NCBI GenBank assembly: GCA_036924085.1
Contig: JAVGWX010000002.1
Span: forward strand, 47,300,666 to 47,364,665
DNA length: 64,000 bases
From: Ariolimax columbianus
Lineage: Eukaryota; Mollusca; Gastropoda; Stylommatophora; Arionidae
Direction of reading: 5' to 3'
Every line of letters starts with the position of its first letter. Position 1 is the stretch's first letter. The notes beneath the pieces were generated by a model. It saw nothing but the letters and a program-made list of their open reading frames with translations. It did not search any database and was not told where the DNA came from. Position numbers and translations under genes: made by a program. Positions 33,350-44,775 of this stretch are shown here, in pieces.

Positions 33350-33728
33350 GGAAGCCTGGTATTCAAACAGGCATGTTAATATCTTCTGCCAGGTAGCTGA
33401 ATTGCTTCGGCTATATGTAGTAGGTATTTTGCAACTTCTTGCGGCCTACTAGGTCTAGGAGAAGATACAAATAACTTCGGCAGATTTTTAACTAGAATTT
33501 TTAAATTTTGTCTGGGCAGCGGCCGTAAAGCCAACTCTTTTAGATTTTTAACTGCCAAAGTATTTTTAACGTGCTTTACATTGAACATGGAACTCCGATC
33601 TCACTAACTAGAGATCAGGGGAATTTTTACCAGAAGATGAACGTGAAAAATATCCCTGTCTCTACCGTGATTCGAACCTGTGTGGACACCTTACCTCGAG
33701 ACCACTGAACCCCCCCCCCCCCCCCCCC
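33270..33728 (-). mobile_element. tRNA-derived SINE with (TA)n tail
   Basis: On the minus strand a head at 33710-33660 has TGGTCTCGAGG (33704-33694, Pol III A box) and GGTTCGAATCA (33678-33668, B box), about 15 bases closer together than in a tRNA, so the head is shortened. The ~310-bp body ends ACCAGGCTTCCAATT and runs into a (TA)n microsatellite at 33288-33345. The 5' edge is a run of about 18 G (C on plus). No target duplication was identified. Confidence 0.75.
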
Positions 33729-33865
33729 ATACATAAACACACACATACATACGTACGCGCACACACAGAAAGACAGAAAAATAGAGAAAATTATAGAAAA
33801 GGAGATAAAGATTTGGCGAGAGAAAGGCCCTTCTTCTTGTGATCGTGTCTTTGATGTTTACAAGA

Positions 33866-34700
33866 TCAGAGAAGTTTCTGTGATGTACCAAATGGTTGTT
33901 GGAGCTCCTCTTTAGTTCTGTTCAGTTTTAAGTGTAATTTTCTGGCAGATACCTTGCTTAGTTCAGTTGTCATGTTTGGGAGTTTATCCCTCTTGGTCAT
34001 TTTACCAGTACCGCACGGGCATTTGTCGGTACCACCTATCTTTAATTTGTTGAATATGTGGTACCTTAGTCTATTGTGGCCAGTGCGAAGTCTGAAGACA
34101 ACGACCTGCTCTCTTCTGTTCAACTGGTAATAGGCATCGTTTTTGGTGTAACCAGTATGTTCGGTTCCCCATTTGGTCATGTACCTGGCTTTGAAAAGCC
34201 GTTTTGACTCTTCGTACATCATACTAGTATCTGTTTGTGGTAGTCTTGCACCTTCTTTTGCCAGTCTGTCTGCCTCCTCGTTGCCTTGGATGTTGCAGTG
34301 TGATGGGACCCACTGTACCACTACCCTTTTTGGTGCGGACTGCTGGCACAGTTGGCAGAGTGCTGCTCTTAAGTCATTAAGCTCAGTGTTTTTCTGGCTT
34401 TTTAGCGCTGTGACTACGGCGAGAGCATCTGTAAGCAGGACTATATGGCCTTCCTTTTCTTTGTGTGTCACCATTTCTTCCACTGCCGCCCTCAGTGCCT
34501 CTGCCTCCGCTCTGAAATTGCTTGTGTACTTACCAGTAGCGAATGACAGTGTTATTTGTCTGCCATTTGATAGGTTCAGGAATGCTCCTGCCCCTCCGTT
34601 CTGTGTAGTGTCAGTATATGTTCCATTCTTGACAGTATATGTTGCTGAGCCATCTTTTTTACATGTATCCACGATTGTTTTGTGTAGTTTTCTTCCATCA
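33866..34700 (-). CDS. LINE RNase H region, second copy (open frame)
   Basis: Open from 34672 to 33866. It contains KKDGSATYTVKNG and GGAGAFLNLSNGRQITLSFA, RAEAEALRAAVEEMV (catalytic Glu), IVLLTDALAVVTAL (Asp), VVQWVPSHCNIQGNEEADRL (His, Asp), then RLRTGHNRLRYHIF and CPCGTGKMT. After GKMT the sequence departs from the copy at 22101 (KRDKLPNMTTELSKVS instead of TEHLLQNCP), so the normal C-terminus has been replaced. About 90% identical to the 22.1-kb copy by eye. It is a LINE fragment inside a PH-gene intron, not a host gene. Confidence 0.85.
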
Positions 34701-35280
34701 TACTCAGTGTAACAGTTTGCTTTCCCAGATCATTATACTAATGTCCAGCTGTGAGGTAACTGATCAATATTTTAGCTTGTGGGGCTTCATTATCCTGTTC
34801 TCATGGTATTGGGACTGTTTGCTGCTGTCTTATGTCTCCTTCACAATGAACAAAGCTGTCACGTTTTAGACAGCTCTGCACCAAATGACTTGTTGCCTGC
34901 CTTCATATGGAGTCTCTTCTATGGAATAGTGTCTGTAATACAGTAGCATTCTGCATATCTGATATCGGTTAGTTTCATGTCTCCTGTATTGTACATGCAG
35001 TTGTAACAGCTGATAGCCGTGCTGCTGAACAGAACTCCAAATGTGATCTTATTATTCAATTACAAACTTTCTTAAAAGCTCATTCATTCATACCCGAACT
35101 TGTAATCACTAATTTTCTGAGCAAGTTTATCCATCTTAGGCCCTTCCCTTCTGCACTTTCAATTTGCTTTGTCTTCTGTTAAATGTCTCCCTAGGGTACC
35201 TTTCTTCCTTGGACAGGGTGATCCATCTGAGTATGTTAGCTGGGAAAGACACTTTTTTGGGACATGCATCAATATTTCTA
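34700..35280. other. no gene recognised
   Basis: Intronic sequence of the PH gene without clear repeats. Confidence 0.4.
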
Positions 35281-35282
35281 TC

Positions 35283-37016
35283 AACTTTCATTAGCACCCA
35301 CATCAACACCTCTATCAACCTCTACTAATGCCCACATCGACACCTCTATCAACCTCTACTAATGCCCACATCAACACCTCTATCAACCTCTACTAATGCC
35401 CACATCGACACCTCTATCAACCTCTACTAATGCCCACATCGACACCTCTATCAACCTCCTCTAATGCCCCAATCCACATCAACACCTCTATCAACCTCCA
35501 CTAATGCCCACATCAACACCTCTATCAACCTCTACTAATGCCCACATCAACACCTCATCAACCTCTACTAACACCCACATCAACACCCCTATTAACCTCT
35601 ACTAATGCCCACATCAACAGCTCTATCAACACCCCTATCAACCTCCTCTAATGCCCCAATCCACATCAACACCCCTATCAACCTCTACTAATGCCCACAT
35701 TAACACCTCTATCAACCTCTACTAATGCCCACATCAGCACCTCTATCAACCTCTACTAATGCCAACATCAACACCTCTATCAACCTCTACTAACACCCGC
35801 ATCAACACCCCTATAAACCTCCACTAATGCCCACATTAACACCTCTATCAACCTCTACTAATGCCCACATCAACACCTTTATCAACCTCTTGTAATGCCC
35901 CAATCCACACCAACACCTCTATCAACCTCTACTAATGTCCACATCAACACCCCTATCAACCTCCTGTAATGCCCCAATCCACATCAACACCCCTATCAAC
36001 CTCCTGTAATGCCCCAATCCACATCAACACCTCTATCAACCTCTACTAATGCCCACATCAACACCCCTATCAACCTCCTCTAATGCCCCAATCCACATCA
36101 ACACCCCTATCAACCTCCTGTAATGCCCCAATCCACACCAACACCTCTATCAACCTCTACTAATGCCCACATCAACACCCCTATCAACCTCCTCTAATGC
36201 CCCAATCCACATCAACACCCCTATCAACCTCCTGTAATGCCCCAATCCACACCAACACCTCTATCAACCTCTACTAATGCCCACATCAACACCTCTGTCA
36301 ACCTCCTCTAATGCCCCAATCCACATCAACACCTCTATCAACCTCTACTAATGCCCACATCAACACCCCTATCAACCTCCTCTAATGCCCCAATCCACAT
36401 CAACACCCCTATCAACCTCCTGTAATGCCCCAATCCACACCAACACCTCTATCAACCTCTACTAATGCCCACATCAACACCTCTGTCAACCTCCTCTAAT
36501 GCCCCAATCCACATCAACACCTCTATCAACCTCTACTAATGCCCACATCAACACCTCTATCAACCTCCTCTAATGCCCCAATCCACACCAACACCTCTAT
36601 CAACCTCTACTAATGCCCACATCAACACCCCTATCAACCTCCTCTAATGTCCCAATCCACACCAACACCTCTATCAACCTCTACTAATGCCCCAATCCAC
36701 ACCAACACCCCTATCAACCTCCTGTAATGCCCCAATCCACACCAACACCTCTATCAACCTCTACTAATGCCCACATCAACACCTCTATCAACCTCCTCTA
36801 ATGCCCCAATCCACATCAACACCTCTATCAACCTCTACTAATGCCCACATCAACACCCCTATCAACCTCCTCTAATGTCCCAATCCACACCAACACCTCT
36901 ATCAACCTCTACTAATGCCCCAATCCACACCAACACCCCTATCAACCTCCTGTAATGCCCCAATCCACACCAACACCTCTATCAACCTCTACTAATGCCC
37001 CAACCCACATCAACAC
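35283..37016. repeat. 1.7-kb composite minisatellite (34- and 40-bp units)
   Basis: About 48 units of 'cacatcaacacctctatcaa' + 'cctctactaatgcc'. A second unit type carries an extra 'ccaatc' and cctcctctaatgcc or cctcctgtaatgcc. The left third is mostly 34-bp units, and the right two thirds alternate the two types. Almost free of G on the plus strand. It ends 26 bp from the PH-gene exon at 37042. Confidence 0.97.
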
Positions 37017-37041
37017 TAACTGTTCCTGTAGTAAACATTAC

Positions 37042-37115
37042 CCCGAGTCCTTCAATGCCATAGCAGCTTGTAGAGCCTTCACCCAGGCCGTGCAGCTTTC
37101 ACTTGTCGGGCAAAT
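37042..37115 (-). CDS. PH-domain protein, exon with the domain's C-terminal helix
   Basis: A 74-nt exon between acceptor ttttcag (AG 37117-37116) and donor GTAATG (37041-37036), entering in phase 0 and ending in phase 2. It encodes ICPTSESCTAWVKALQAA then MALKDSG. The invariant PH tryptophan followed by K-A-L-Q-x-A is plain. It joins upstream to ...EKKKTHVF (45348 exon) and downstream to GQYSSDHNTY (32759 exon), both in matching phase. Confidence 0.9.
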
Positions 37116-37384
37116 CTGAAAAGAATGAGTAGACTGTATAAACTTATGGAAACACACTGACAGAAAATAAGTTAAGACCATATGATAAAAAGTACAACCA
37201 CACTCAAAGAAACAGGTAGTTGTTACTGTCACTTATGTTTCCACAGTGATAACAGCACATGTAGAGCCAGCAACACAATTCAGGTAAAGAAGATTTAACA
37301 ACAGAAGTGAACTTGAGTTCACCTCTTTCAAAAGAACACAATTCAGCAGATACCAACCATGTGGTATTTAGGAAACAAAGGTTC

Positions 37385-37600
37385 TCTGCCGAAGATGTAT
37401 GTGTCGGACAGAAAGATGCAAATATTGCAGTCAAGCTGTAAACTAGCGACAACGGATTTCGTTCTCCAGCCTACATCCTGCTATTTGCAAAGCCCTGTTC
37501 AGAGCTTGGTAGCGGGAGATTGAGAACGTTCAGGGCTTGGTAGCTGGGGATTGAGAACGAACACAGACGACGAAGAAGAAGAAGAAGAATAAGCAACTAG
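37385..37600 (+). mobile_element. SINE-like element A, 3' half with duplicated tail
   Basis: 'gtgtcggacagaaagatgca' ... 'gcttggtagcgggagattga', then the tail segment is repeated once (37530-37560), then (gaa)n. Confidence 0.8.
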
Positions 37601-37859
37601 GAGGATTTGAGAATCTCATAAACAGCACTAAGCACTAAGGAGGACAGATGGGTTTGAGGAAGCCATTGATCAAATATATCAGAAAACAGCCCTTTAGGTT
37701 TTATATAGGTCAGGAGATTTAAAAATAAAGGTTGAGGTGTCCACAGTTCCAGCAGTCAAAACTCTCTTAGTCAAAACTCAGAAACAAAAGCAGACAAAGG
37801 AAGACTCTTCTGGACAGTTTAGCATTACGGCGTAGAACAAAGTCAACAATTGAAGTAAT

Positions 37860-38790
37860 CAGTCTAGACAACCAGGGTCCATCTTGCTTACATCCGATGA
37901 CCATGTTCGATGACAGAGTCCCAGGCAAGCACGCAGGGCAAATGAAGCAGAGGCGATGTATTTCAGCCAGATTTTGGGGAGGCAGTTCCGGGGATGACTC
38001 CACGAGGATTGCCATATTTTTCCGCCCTTGATTTCCAAAGACAGGTGTAGAAGCTGTTGTGCCGGGACGTCCTGTGAGAGGCAGGCAACATGGCTGAAGA
38101 AAGAAACATGGTGCCAATCTTGCGTTAAGGAAATGCTGTCGAATTGTGTCCGTCGACAGACTTCGATGTTAGTGACTAGGTCTTGCCAGTTAACTCCGAT
38201 ATGACGTTGATTGCGCATAGGGAAAACCTCGAACTGCTACCGATCTCCATATAAGACCGTCCAGGTCTCGAAGACATAAATGAGGATTGGAATGCCACAG
38301 GATCTATTTAGGCCCACCTTGTTTTCTATTGATAGCCTATATTCTATGAGACCAGACTCTGTGCATGGAGTTCGTGGGTGATACTTCAAAACCAATCCTC
38401 CTAGTGATTTCTGGGCCAACATGTTCATCAGAAGTCAGTCTACTGTTCAGGTAGATGAAGTCATCGGTGGAATTTGTATGATTGTCGCTGACAGTGATTT
38501 AAGCCAGCAGGTGGATCAACGCAAAGACTTTGAACCTTGGTCTTTGTTCAGGAAGTGTGCAGTCCTAAATGTGAAGCTGACTGCTCTAAGTGCCCAAGGG
38601 AGTCTGTCAATAACTCAGAGTAGTCTGTACTTGGTATGTGGACATCGTCTGCGTAATCAACAGAGACTACCAAGTTGTGCGTTTGCATACATGCAAGAAT
38701 CCAATCCGTAGCAGGACAGAACAGCGATGGTGCGAGTATATATCCCTGTTGGACGTCATACGTTGTTGACAAGAGAAGTGATACTTAAGA
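37860..38790 (-). pseudogene. LINE reverse transcriptase and thumb, decayed
   Basis: Minus strand: TYDVQQGYILAPSLFCPATD (motif B), VVSVDYADDVHIPSTDYSEL (catalytic YADD), SASHLGLHTS (motif D), then in other frames KVGLNRSCGIPILIYVFETW, DLVTNIEVCRRT, HVSFFSHVACLSQDVPAQ, SSWSHPRNCLPKIWLKYI. This is the YADD-to-C-terminus order of a 'DWIL' type LINE with an S-W-R-x-P-x-G-x-P tail. Frames change at least three times. Confidence 0.85.
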
Positions 38791-39189
38791 GTAAGTGACA
38801 GCACTGTGGGGATCAATGATCGGCATGACAATGAGATCATCATTGTAAATATGACGATCTTGCCAAGTAGAAATACAAAACACGGACACATATATGGAAA
38901 ATGGCAGTCAGTGCCAAATGCAGATATAAGGATTTACAGAAAGGTGGGACTTTAAGAATTGGAAAATACAAAGAAATGGTAAAGAATTCAGAGAGAAGAT
39001 ATATGAGCAGATTACAAAGTCCAAACAAAATAAATGGTGAGATTTCATGATGGACAGCAGCAAGATATCAAACATACGCTTCCGCAGATGAGAAACAAGG
39101 CAAGAGCTCGCACCTCAAACCATATGTTACTACAGCCACGGATACTGCTGCCAGGTATGAAGCCGACGGAGAAAACAGATGTGGGTAGC

Positions 39190-40290
39190 TTGAATTGGCC
39201 GAATTCACAACACAGAAATTAGACGCCTAAACACCATCACGACGTAGAAGATAGCACATTGATAATACAGTACAGATCGGCCGGGCATGTGGTGCGTATG
39301 TCTGACAACAGATGGGCCAGCATGTAGTGCGTATGTCTGACAACAGTTGGGTCGGGCGTGTGGTGCGTATGTCTGACAACAGATGGGCCGGGTAAATGGT
39401 GTGTATATCTGACAAGAGATGGGCCATCATGTGGTTCTTATATCTGACAACAGATGGGCCATCATGTGGTGCGTATGTCTGACAACAGTTGGGTCGGGCG
39501 TGTGGTGCGTATGTCTGACAACAGATGGACCAGCCTGTAGTGCGTATGTCTGACAATAGATGGGCCAGCATGTGGTGCTTATGTCTGACAACAGATGGGC
39601 CGGGTATGGGGTGCGTATGTCTGACAACAGATGGGCCGGACATATGGTGCGTATGTCTGACAACAGATGGACCAGCCTGTGGTGCGTATGTCTGACAACA
39701 GATGGACCGGGTATGGGCCGGGTATGTGGTGCATATGTCTGACAACAGATGGGTCGGGCGTGTGGTGCATATGTCTGACAATAGATGGGCCAGCATGTAG
39801 TGCGTATGTCTGACAATAGATGGGCCAGCATGTGGTGCTTATGTCTGACAACAGATGGGCCGGGTATGTGGTGCGTATGTCTGACAACAGTTGGGTCGGG
39901 CGTGTGGTGCGTATGTCTGACAACAGATGGACCAGCCTGTAGTGCGTATGTCTGACAACAGATGGGCCGGGTATGGGGTGCGTATGTCTGACAACAGATG
40001 GGCCGGACATATGGTGCGTATGTCTGACAACAGATGGACCAGCCTGTGGTGCGTATGTCTGACAACAGATGGACCGGGTATGGGCCGGGTATGTGGCGCA
40101 TATGTCTGACAACAGATGGGTCGGGCGTGTGGTGCATATGTCTGACAACAGATGGGCCGGGCGTATGGTGCGTATGTCTGACAACAGATGGGCCGGGCGT
40201 GTGGTGCGTATGTCTGTCAACAGATGGACATGTAAAGTGACATCCTGGTGGCTTTACAACTTTAAACGCCCACTCGGACATCCACCACTG
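39190..40290 (+). pseudogene. LINE thumb remnant expanded into a minisatellite
   Basis: The left flank 39195-39270 reads WPNSQHRN, a stop, TPKHHHDVEDSTLIIQYRSA, recognisable as the LINE segment before the R-W-x-G-H-V-x-R-M motif. Then GHVVRMSDN begins and is repeated through the 36-bp array. The right flank has RPLGHPPLRVK, like the K-R-x-x-GRPPLRYKD block that normally follows. The LINE has thus been stretched by ~900 bp at one motif. Confidence 0.75.
39275..40215. repeat. 36-bp minisatellite, about 26 copies, encoding RWAGHVVRMSDN
   Basis: Unit 'gtatgtctgacaacagatgg' + 'gccgggcgtgtggtgc'. Plus-strand translation of the unit is the 12-residue LINE motif RWAGHVVRMSDN or variants (RWAGYGVRMSDN, RWAGHMVRMSDN). 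Block structure: 39488-39800 and 39890-40130 share the same order of variant units. Confidence 0.97.
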
Positions 40291-40449
40291 AGAGTAAAGC
40301 GCTTATTCCAAGACGGTACTTTAAAGAAAAAGACCGAAATGAGTTTAAACAAGATTTGGCTGCATGGAATTAGACTATTGTTACTCCTGATTGAATATCA
40401 GGGTTACAGATATAAATGTTTGCGATAATCAAATTTAATGTCTCGGCAC

Positions 40450-40700
40450 CAGACTGAGAAGTGGTGGATGTATATTGTTGTCCATATTGGGTTCTTCACT
40501 TTCGATGGATTTTCTTTGGTAACGGATGGTAGTGGCTTTTCTTAAATACCAGGACCTACTGAATAAGGTGGGTCTGTGCTATATTGGATGTATTGCAATG
40601 CAAGGCTTCTCGTCAGGCTCCCAGTGACGATCCACACCTTGTTGACCAGGCTGCTGTAACACAGACTGCTTCTATATGGAAAATATGGATGTGAGATACA
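40450..40700 (+). mobile_element. interspersed repeat 'family C', copy 1
   Basis: Shares 'gcaatgcaaggcttctcgtc' and 'aggctgctgtaacacagact' plus flanking similarity with 41430-41615 (plus) and 44020-44195 (minus). No coding capacity. Confidence 0.6.
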
Positions 40701-41429
40701 GGCTTTCTTGATCAGTTTGTTTCCCTTGGTCCTGACACGAGCGACGTATCACCAACGAGGACAAAGAACTTATCATGTAAGTTAGAAGACATTTAATGCA
40801 TGTGTGAAAAAAGCTCACTTGATGATCGATAACATGTGATTATATCCCAGTGCATGTGCTTGCTTTTTACGGAAAATATAGCGGGGGTGGTTCCTGTTAG
40901 TCACACACTCCAGTTTACCCAACTGTAAAAAGTGCTTCACTTAGTTAGGGAAAGCACTGCAACAAGGAATGAAGCTAGTCACTGGTACAACCCACCTAGC
41001 AATATCTGAGCCTGTTATTATGTTCTCTAATTTAGCATTGGCATCACTGTACTCTAGACAGACTCACAGATGCTCAGCCTCTTTGAATAAAGGACGAAAG
41101 ATGTGTATTATGTTGGTTCCTGTAACCTGCTGGCTGTACACAGTTCTGCTATGCCATCTAAGGCTTCCTTCCTTGCTCCTATCACATCTGATATTACAAC
41201 TTTGACGTCTGTGGATTGCAAGTTCATCCAATGTGGATTGCATGTTCATCTAATGTGAATTCATGTTCCTCCAATGTGAAATTCAGGTCCATCAAATGCG
41301 GTGTCAGCATTCAACAGGTAGTTATTGATTGATTTTAGATTTCTGAAGCTAGACGTGAAGAGTTCTTCCCTCTTGGTGATTTTTCTGTTGTTGTGGGTTG
41401 CAGTGCCTCTTTTTATATCTCGATGTAGA

Positions 41430-41615
41430 ATAAAAATGGTGGGCTATATTCCTTCTGGCTGTAGTGCGATGCGAGGCTTCTCAGTATGTTCACCATTATA
41501 TGGATCCAGTGTTGATCCTCCACCACGTTGGTTAGGCTGCTGTAACACAGCCTGTTTTTAGGAACACTGCGTGGAGGTATAGCTGGGTCCTGGTCAGCAT
41601 GTAGAACTTGACCCT
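41430..41615 (+). mobile_element. interspersed repeat 'family C', copy 2
   Basis: 'gtgcgatgcgaggcttctca', 'taggctgctgtaacacagcc', 'ggtcctggtcagcatgtaga'. It sits directly left of the 20-bp array. A weaker relative may lie at 49480-49590. Confidence 0.6.
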
Positions 41616-41639
41616 TGCGTTCATCTTTGCTCATGATTG

Positions 41640-42830
41640 ATTTCAGTGGGGCACTGAGGCTAAAGATAGGGCATTGAGGCTAAAGGTGGGGCACTGATGC
41701 TAAAGGTGGGGCACTGAGGCTAAAGGTGGGACACTGAGGCTAAAGGTGGGACACTGAGGATAAAGGTGGGGCACTGAGGCTAAAGGTGGGGCACCGAGGC
41801 TAAAGGTGGGGCCCGAGGCTAAAGGTGGGGCACTGAGGCTAAGGGTGGGACACCGAGGCTAAAGGTGGGGCACCGAGGCTAAAGGTGAGGCACCGAGGCT
41901 AAAGGTAGGGCACTGAGGTTAAAGGTGGGGCACTGAGGTTAAAGGTGGGGCACAGAGGTTAAAGGTGGGACACAGAGGTTAAAGGTGAGACACAGAGGTT
42001 AAAGGTGGGGCACATGTTAAAGATGGGGCACATAGGTTAAAGGTGGGGCACCGAGGCTAAAGGTGGGGACCGAGGCTAAAAGTGGGGCACTGAGGCTAAA
42101 GGTGGGGCACCAAGGCTAAAGGTGGGGCACCGAGGCTAAAGGTGGGGCACCGAGGCTAAAGGTGGGGCACCGAGGCTAAAGGTGAGGCACCGAGGCTAAA
42201 GGTAGGGCACTGAGGTTAAAGGTGGGGCACTGAGGTTAAAGGTGGGGCACAGAGGTTAAAGGTGGGACACAGAGGTTAAAGGTGAGACACAGAGGTTAAA
42301 GGTGGGGCACATGTTAAAGATGGGGCACATAGGTTAAAGGTGGGGCACCGAGGCTAAAGGTGGGGACCGAGGCTAAAAGTGGGGCACTGAGGCTAAAGGT
42401 GGGGCACCGAGGCTAAAGGTGGGGCACCGAGGCTAAAGGTGGGGCACCGAGGCTAAAGGTGGGGCACAGAGGTTAAAGGTGGGACACAGAGGTTAAAGGT
42501 GGGGCACAGAGGTTAAATGTGGGGCACAGAGGTTAAAGGTGGGGCACAGAGGTTAAAGGTGGGACACAGAGGTTAAAGGTGGGGCACAGGTTAAAGATGG
42601 GGCACATAGGTTAAAGGTGGGACACAGAGGTTAAAGGTGGGGCACAGGTTAAAGGTGGGGCACCAAGGCTAAAGGTGGGGAACAGAGGTTAAAGGTGGGG
42701 CATAGCGGTTAAAGGTGGGGCACAGGTTAAAGATGGGACACAGATGTTAAAGATGGGACACAGATGTTAAAGATGGGACACAGATGTTAAAGATGGGACA
42801 CCGAGGCTAAAGATGCGGCACTGAGGCTAG
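41640..42830. repeat. 20-bp G-rich minisatellite, about 60 copies
   Basis: Unit 'aaaggtggggcaccgaggct' with many variants (agaggtt, catgtta, aaagatggg). A block of ~290 bp at 41884-42180 is repeated almost exactly at 42181-42475. Confidence 0.97.
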
Positions 42831-42935
42831 ATGCAACAGCAATCAGCGACTTATAAGCTGGCTGTTTGCACTAGGGTCAGGCAACCAGAAATGACCAAGT
42901 CCCTTATCTGCTTCCAAGTGGCGCCCATCACATGG
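42830..42935 (+). mobile_element. SINE-like element A, 5' fragment
   Basis: 'aatcagcgacttataagctg' ... 'gtcaggcaaccagaaatgac' ... 'cttccaagtggcgcc'. It corresponds to the head of the copies at 13925 and 14133. Confidence 0.6.
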
Positions 42936-43425
42936 GATGGACGAATATCATTTAACAATCCATTTTTCACTACAGGTGGTGATATGTGTTTTGTGATCGT
43001 AAGGAATGCATTCATGACTGTGTCCTTCATCGTTCTCAAGCATAATGCTTGTATAATTATCTACCTTTGTTGAGAACGACATCGTTTTGTCTTCATGACA
43101 ACGGTATCCATGACGTCAGAATTCTACTATATGATTTCGCGTTTCTTACTTAGAGGACACAATACATAAACATATGTCAACTAACAACTGCTGCCTTGCA
43201 GTTGGACTGGAGACAACCAAAGGCCATGGAAGCAGCTCCAGAATATTGCTGTACGAATCTACTTATCTGCAGTATACGAACATGGCTAGTCTCAACTTGA
43301 TGAAGAGAAACTCCTATATGCTCCTCCTAAGTTGATGTGATAGGGCAACTCGTTGGGTGTGGCTAACGCAGCCTTATAGACCGGGTATCCACTAATATAA
43401 GTGGTCAACTCTGGGGATGAGCAGA
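42935..43425. other. no gene recognised
   Basis: Unique-looking intron sequence. Confidence 0.4.
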
Positions 43426-43895
43426 CGAAGGCATTCACTTGTCCTGTCAGCCAGAAATGGCTGGCACAAGGCGTCAGTTACAAACCACCAAGGTAGATGT
43501 GGAAGACATTCACTTGTCCTGTCAGCCAGAAATGGCTGACGCAAGGCGTCAGTCACAAACCACCAAGGTGGATGTGGAAGGCACTCGCTTGTCCTGTCAG
43601 CCAGAAATGGCTAACACAAGGCGTCAGTCACAAACCACCAAGGTGGATGTGGAAGACACCCACTTGTCCTGTCGGCCAGAAATGGCCGACACAAGGCGTC
43701 AGTCCCAAACCACCAAGGTGGATGTGGAAGACACTCACTTGTCCTGTCGGCCAGAAATGGCCGACACAAGGCGTCAGTCACAAACCACCAAGGTGGATTT
43801 GGAAGACACTCACTTGTCCTGTCGGCCAGAAATGGCTGACACAAGGCGTCAGTCACAAACCACCAAGGTAGATATGGAAGGCAAGGGGAAACCAC
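43425..43895. repeat. 75-bp minisatellite, 6 copies
   Basis: The unit contains 'cacttgtcctgtcagccaga' and 'aaccaccaaggtggatgtgg'. The period is 25 codons, so a 154-codon plus frame (repeats of LSCQPEMADTRRQSQTTKVD) and other frames are all open. I see no start context or splice support, so treat it as a repeat. Confidence 0.93.
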
Positions 43896-44019
43896 TACAA
43901 TGATTTCCCAAGAAAGGTGTATACAACCTTACAACCAGTCTCAGGACTGTTCAACCAGATGATACTGATGAACTATTGAAACATGGTAAGAATGCCGGTA
44001 ACAAGATCAGGCAAAACAC

Positions 44020-44195
44020 ACTGACCAACACACTGCTGTACGTTCAAGTCGTGCACCTCAAAACAGGCTGTGTTACATCAGGTTGCCCAACGAGGTGGAG
44101 AATGACACTGTAATCCCCATAATGGGAAGCAGACTGAGAAGCCTCACATTGCACTACATCCTTGGGAACTGAGGTCCACCTAATAAAGTAAGTCC
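44020..44195 (-). mobile_element. interspersed repeat 'family C', copy 3, inverted
   Basis: Contains the reverse complements of the family C landmarks ('aacaggctgtgttacatca', 'gagaagcctcacattgcact'). Confidence 0.6.
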
Positions 44196-44214
44196 CAAGA
44201 TATAAGAAATCCAG

Positions 44215-44775
44215 GGAAGCACAGAATAAGTTTATTTTTTAAATATTTGGCGATTGCGATTACAAGTCCTTAACTATTTCATCGGATAAGATTACAAAAA
44301 TTGAGCGAATGTTAGACATAAGTTCAACACGCCTACCAACATTTCCTGTAACTACCAGGTAATTAACTAAAACATATGATGGTTCAAAGTGTTACATCAT
44401 CACAAAAATGGGGCGAGTATCTGAAAACCATTTAATGTTGCTAACTAACCATTACTCAATTTGATAAATTCAGTTTAAAAAGTCGATGTTGCATTCAAAA
44501 GTCATTTACACATTTGGTTTGAACAGTCGATCTGGCTAGCCAGATACAACTCTGATCACGATAAAGGATTAAAGCAAAGTTATCCAAGTTTTTTGGGTCT
44601 AAAATTATCATATCACCACTCTTTGGCATATTGGTATTCGATTACATGGTACTTTTCGGACAAATATAAATTGTCAATTAAATGCACTATTTCATACTGA
44701 ATCGATTATTTGTTGCATCCTTGGCAGGAAGAGCCACTACAATCCCATTATATAATTTGTCTTGGTCAACAGTAA
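44215..44775. other. AT-rich intron sequence, nothing recognised
   Basis: No repeats, no coding signal. Confidence 0.4.

Noticed and set aside
39427..40281. 284-codon minus-strand open frame (RHTHHTPGPSVV repeats) as a protein
   Set aside because: The frame is open only because the unit is 36 bp. The meaningful strand is plus, where the unit is a LINE motif.
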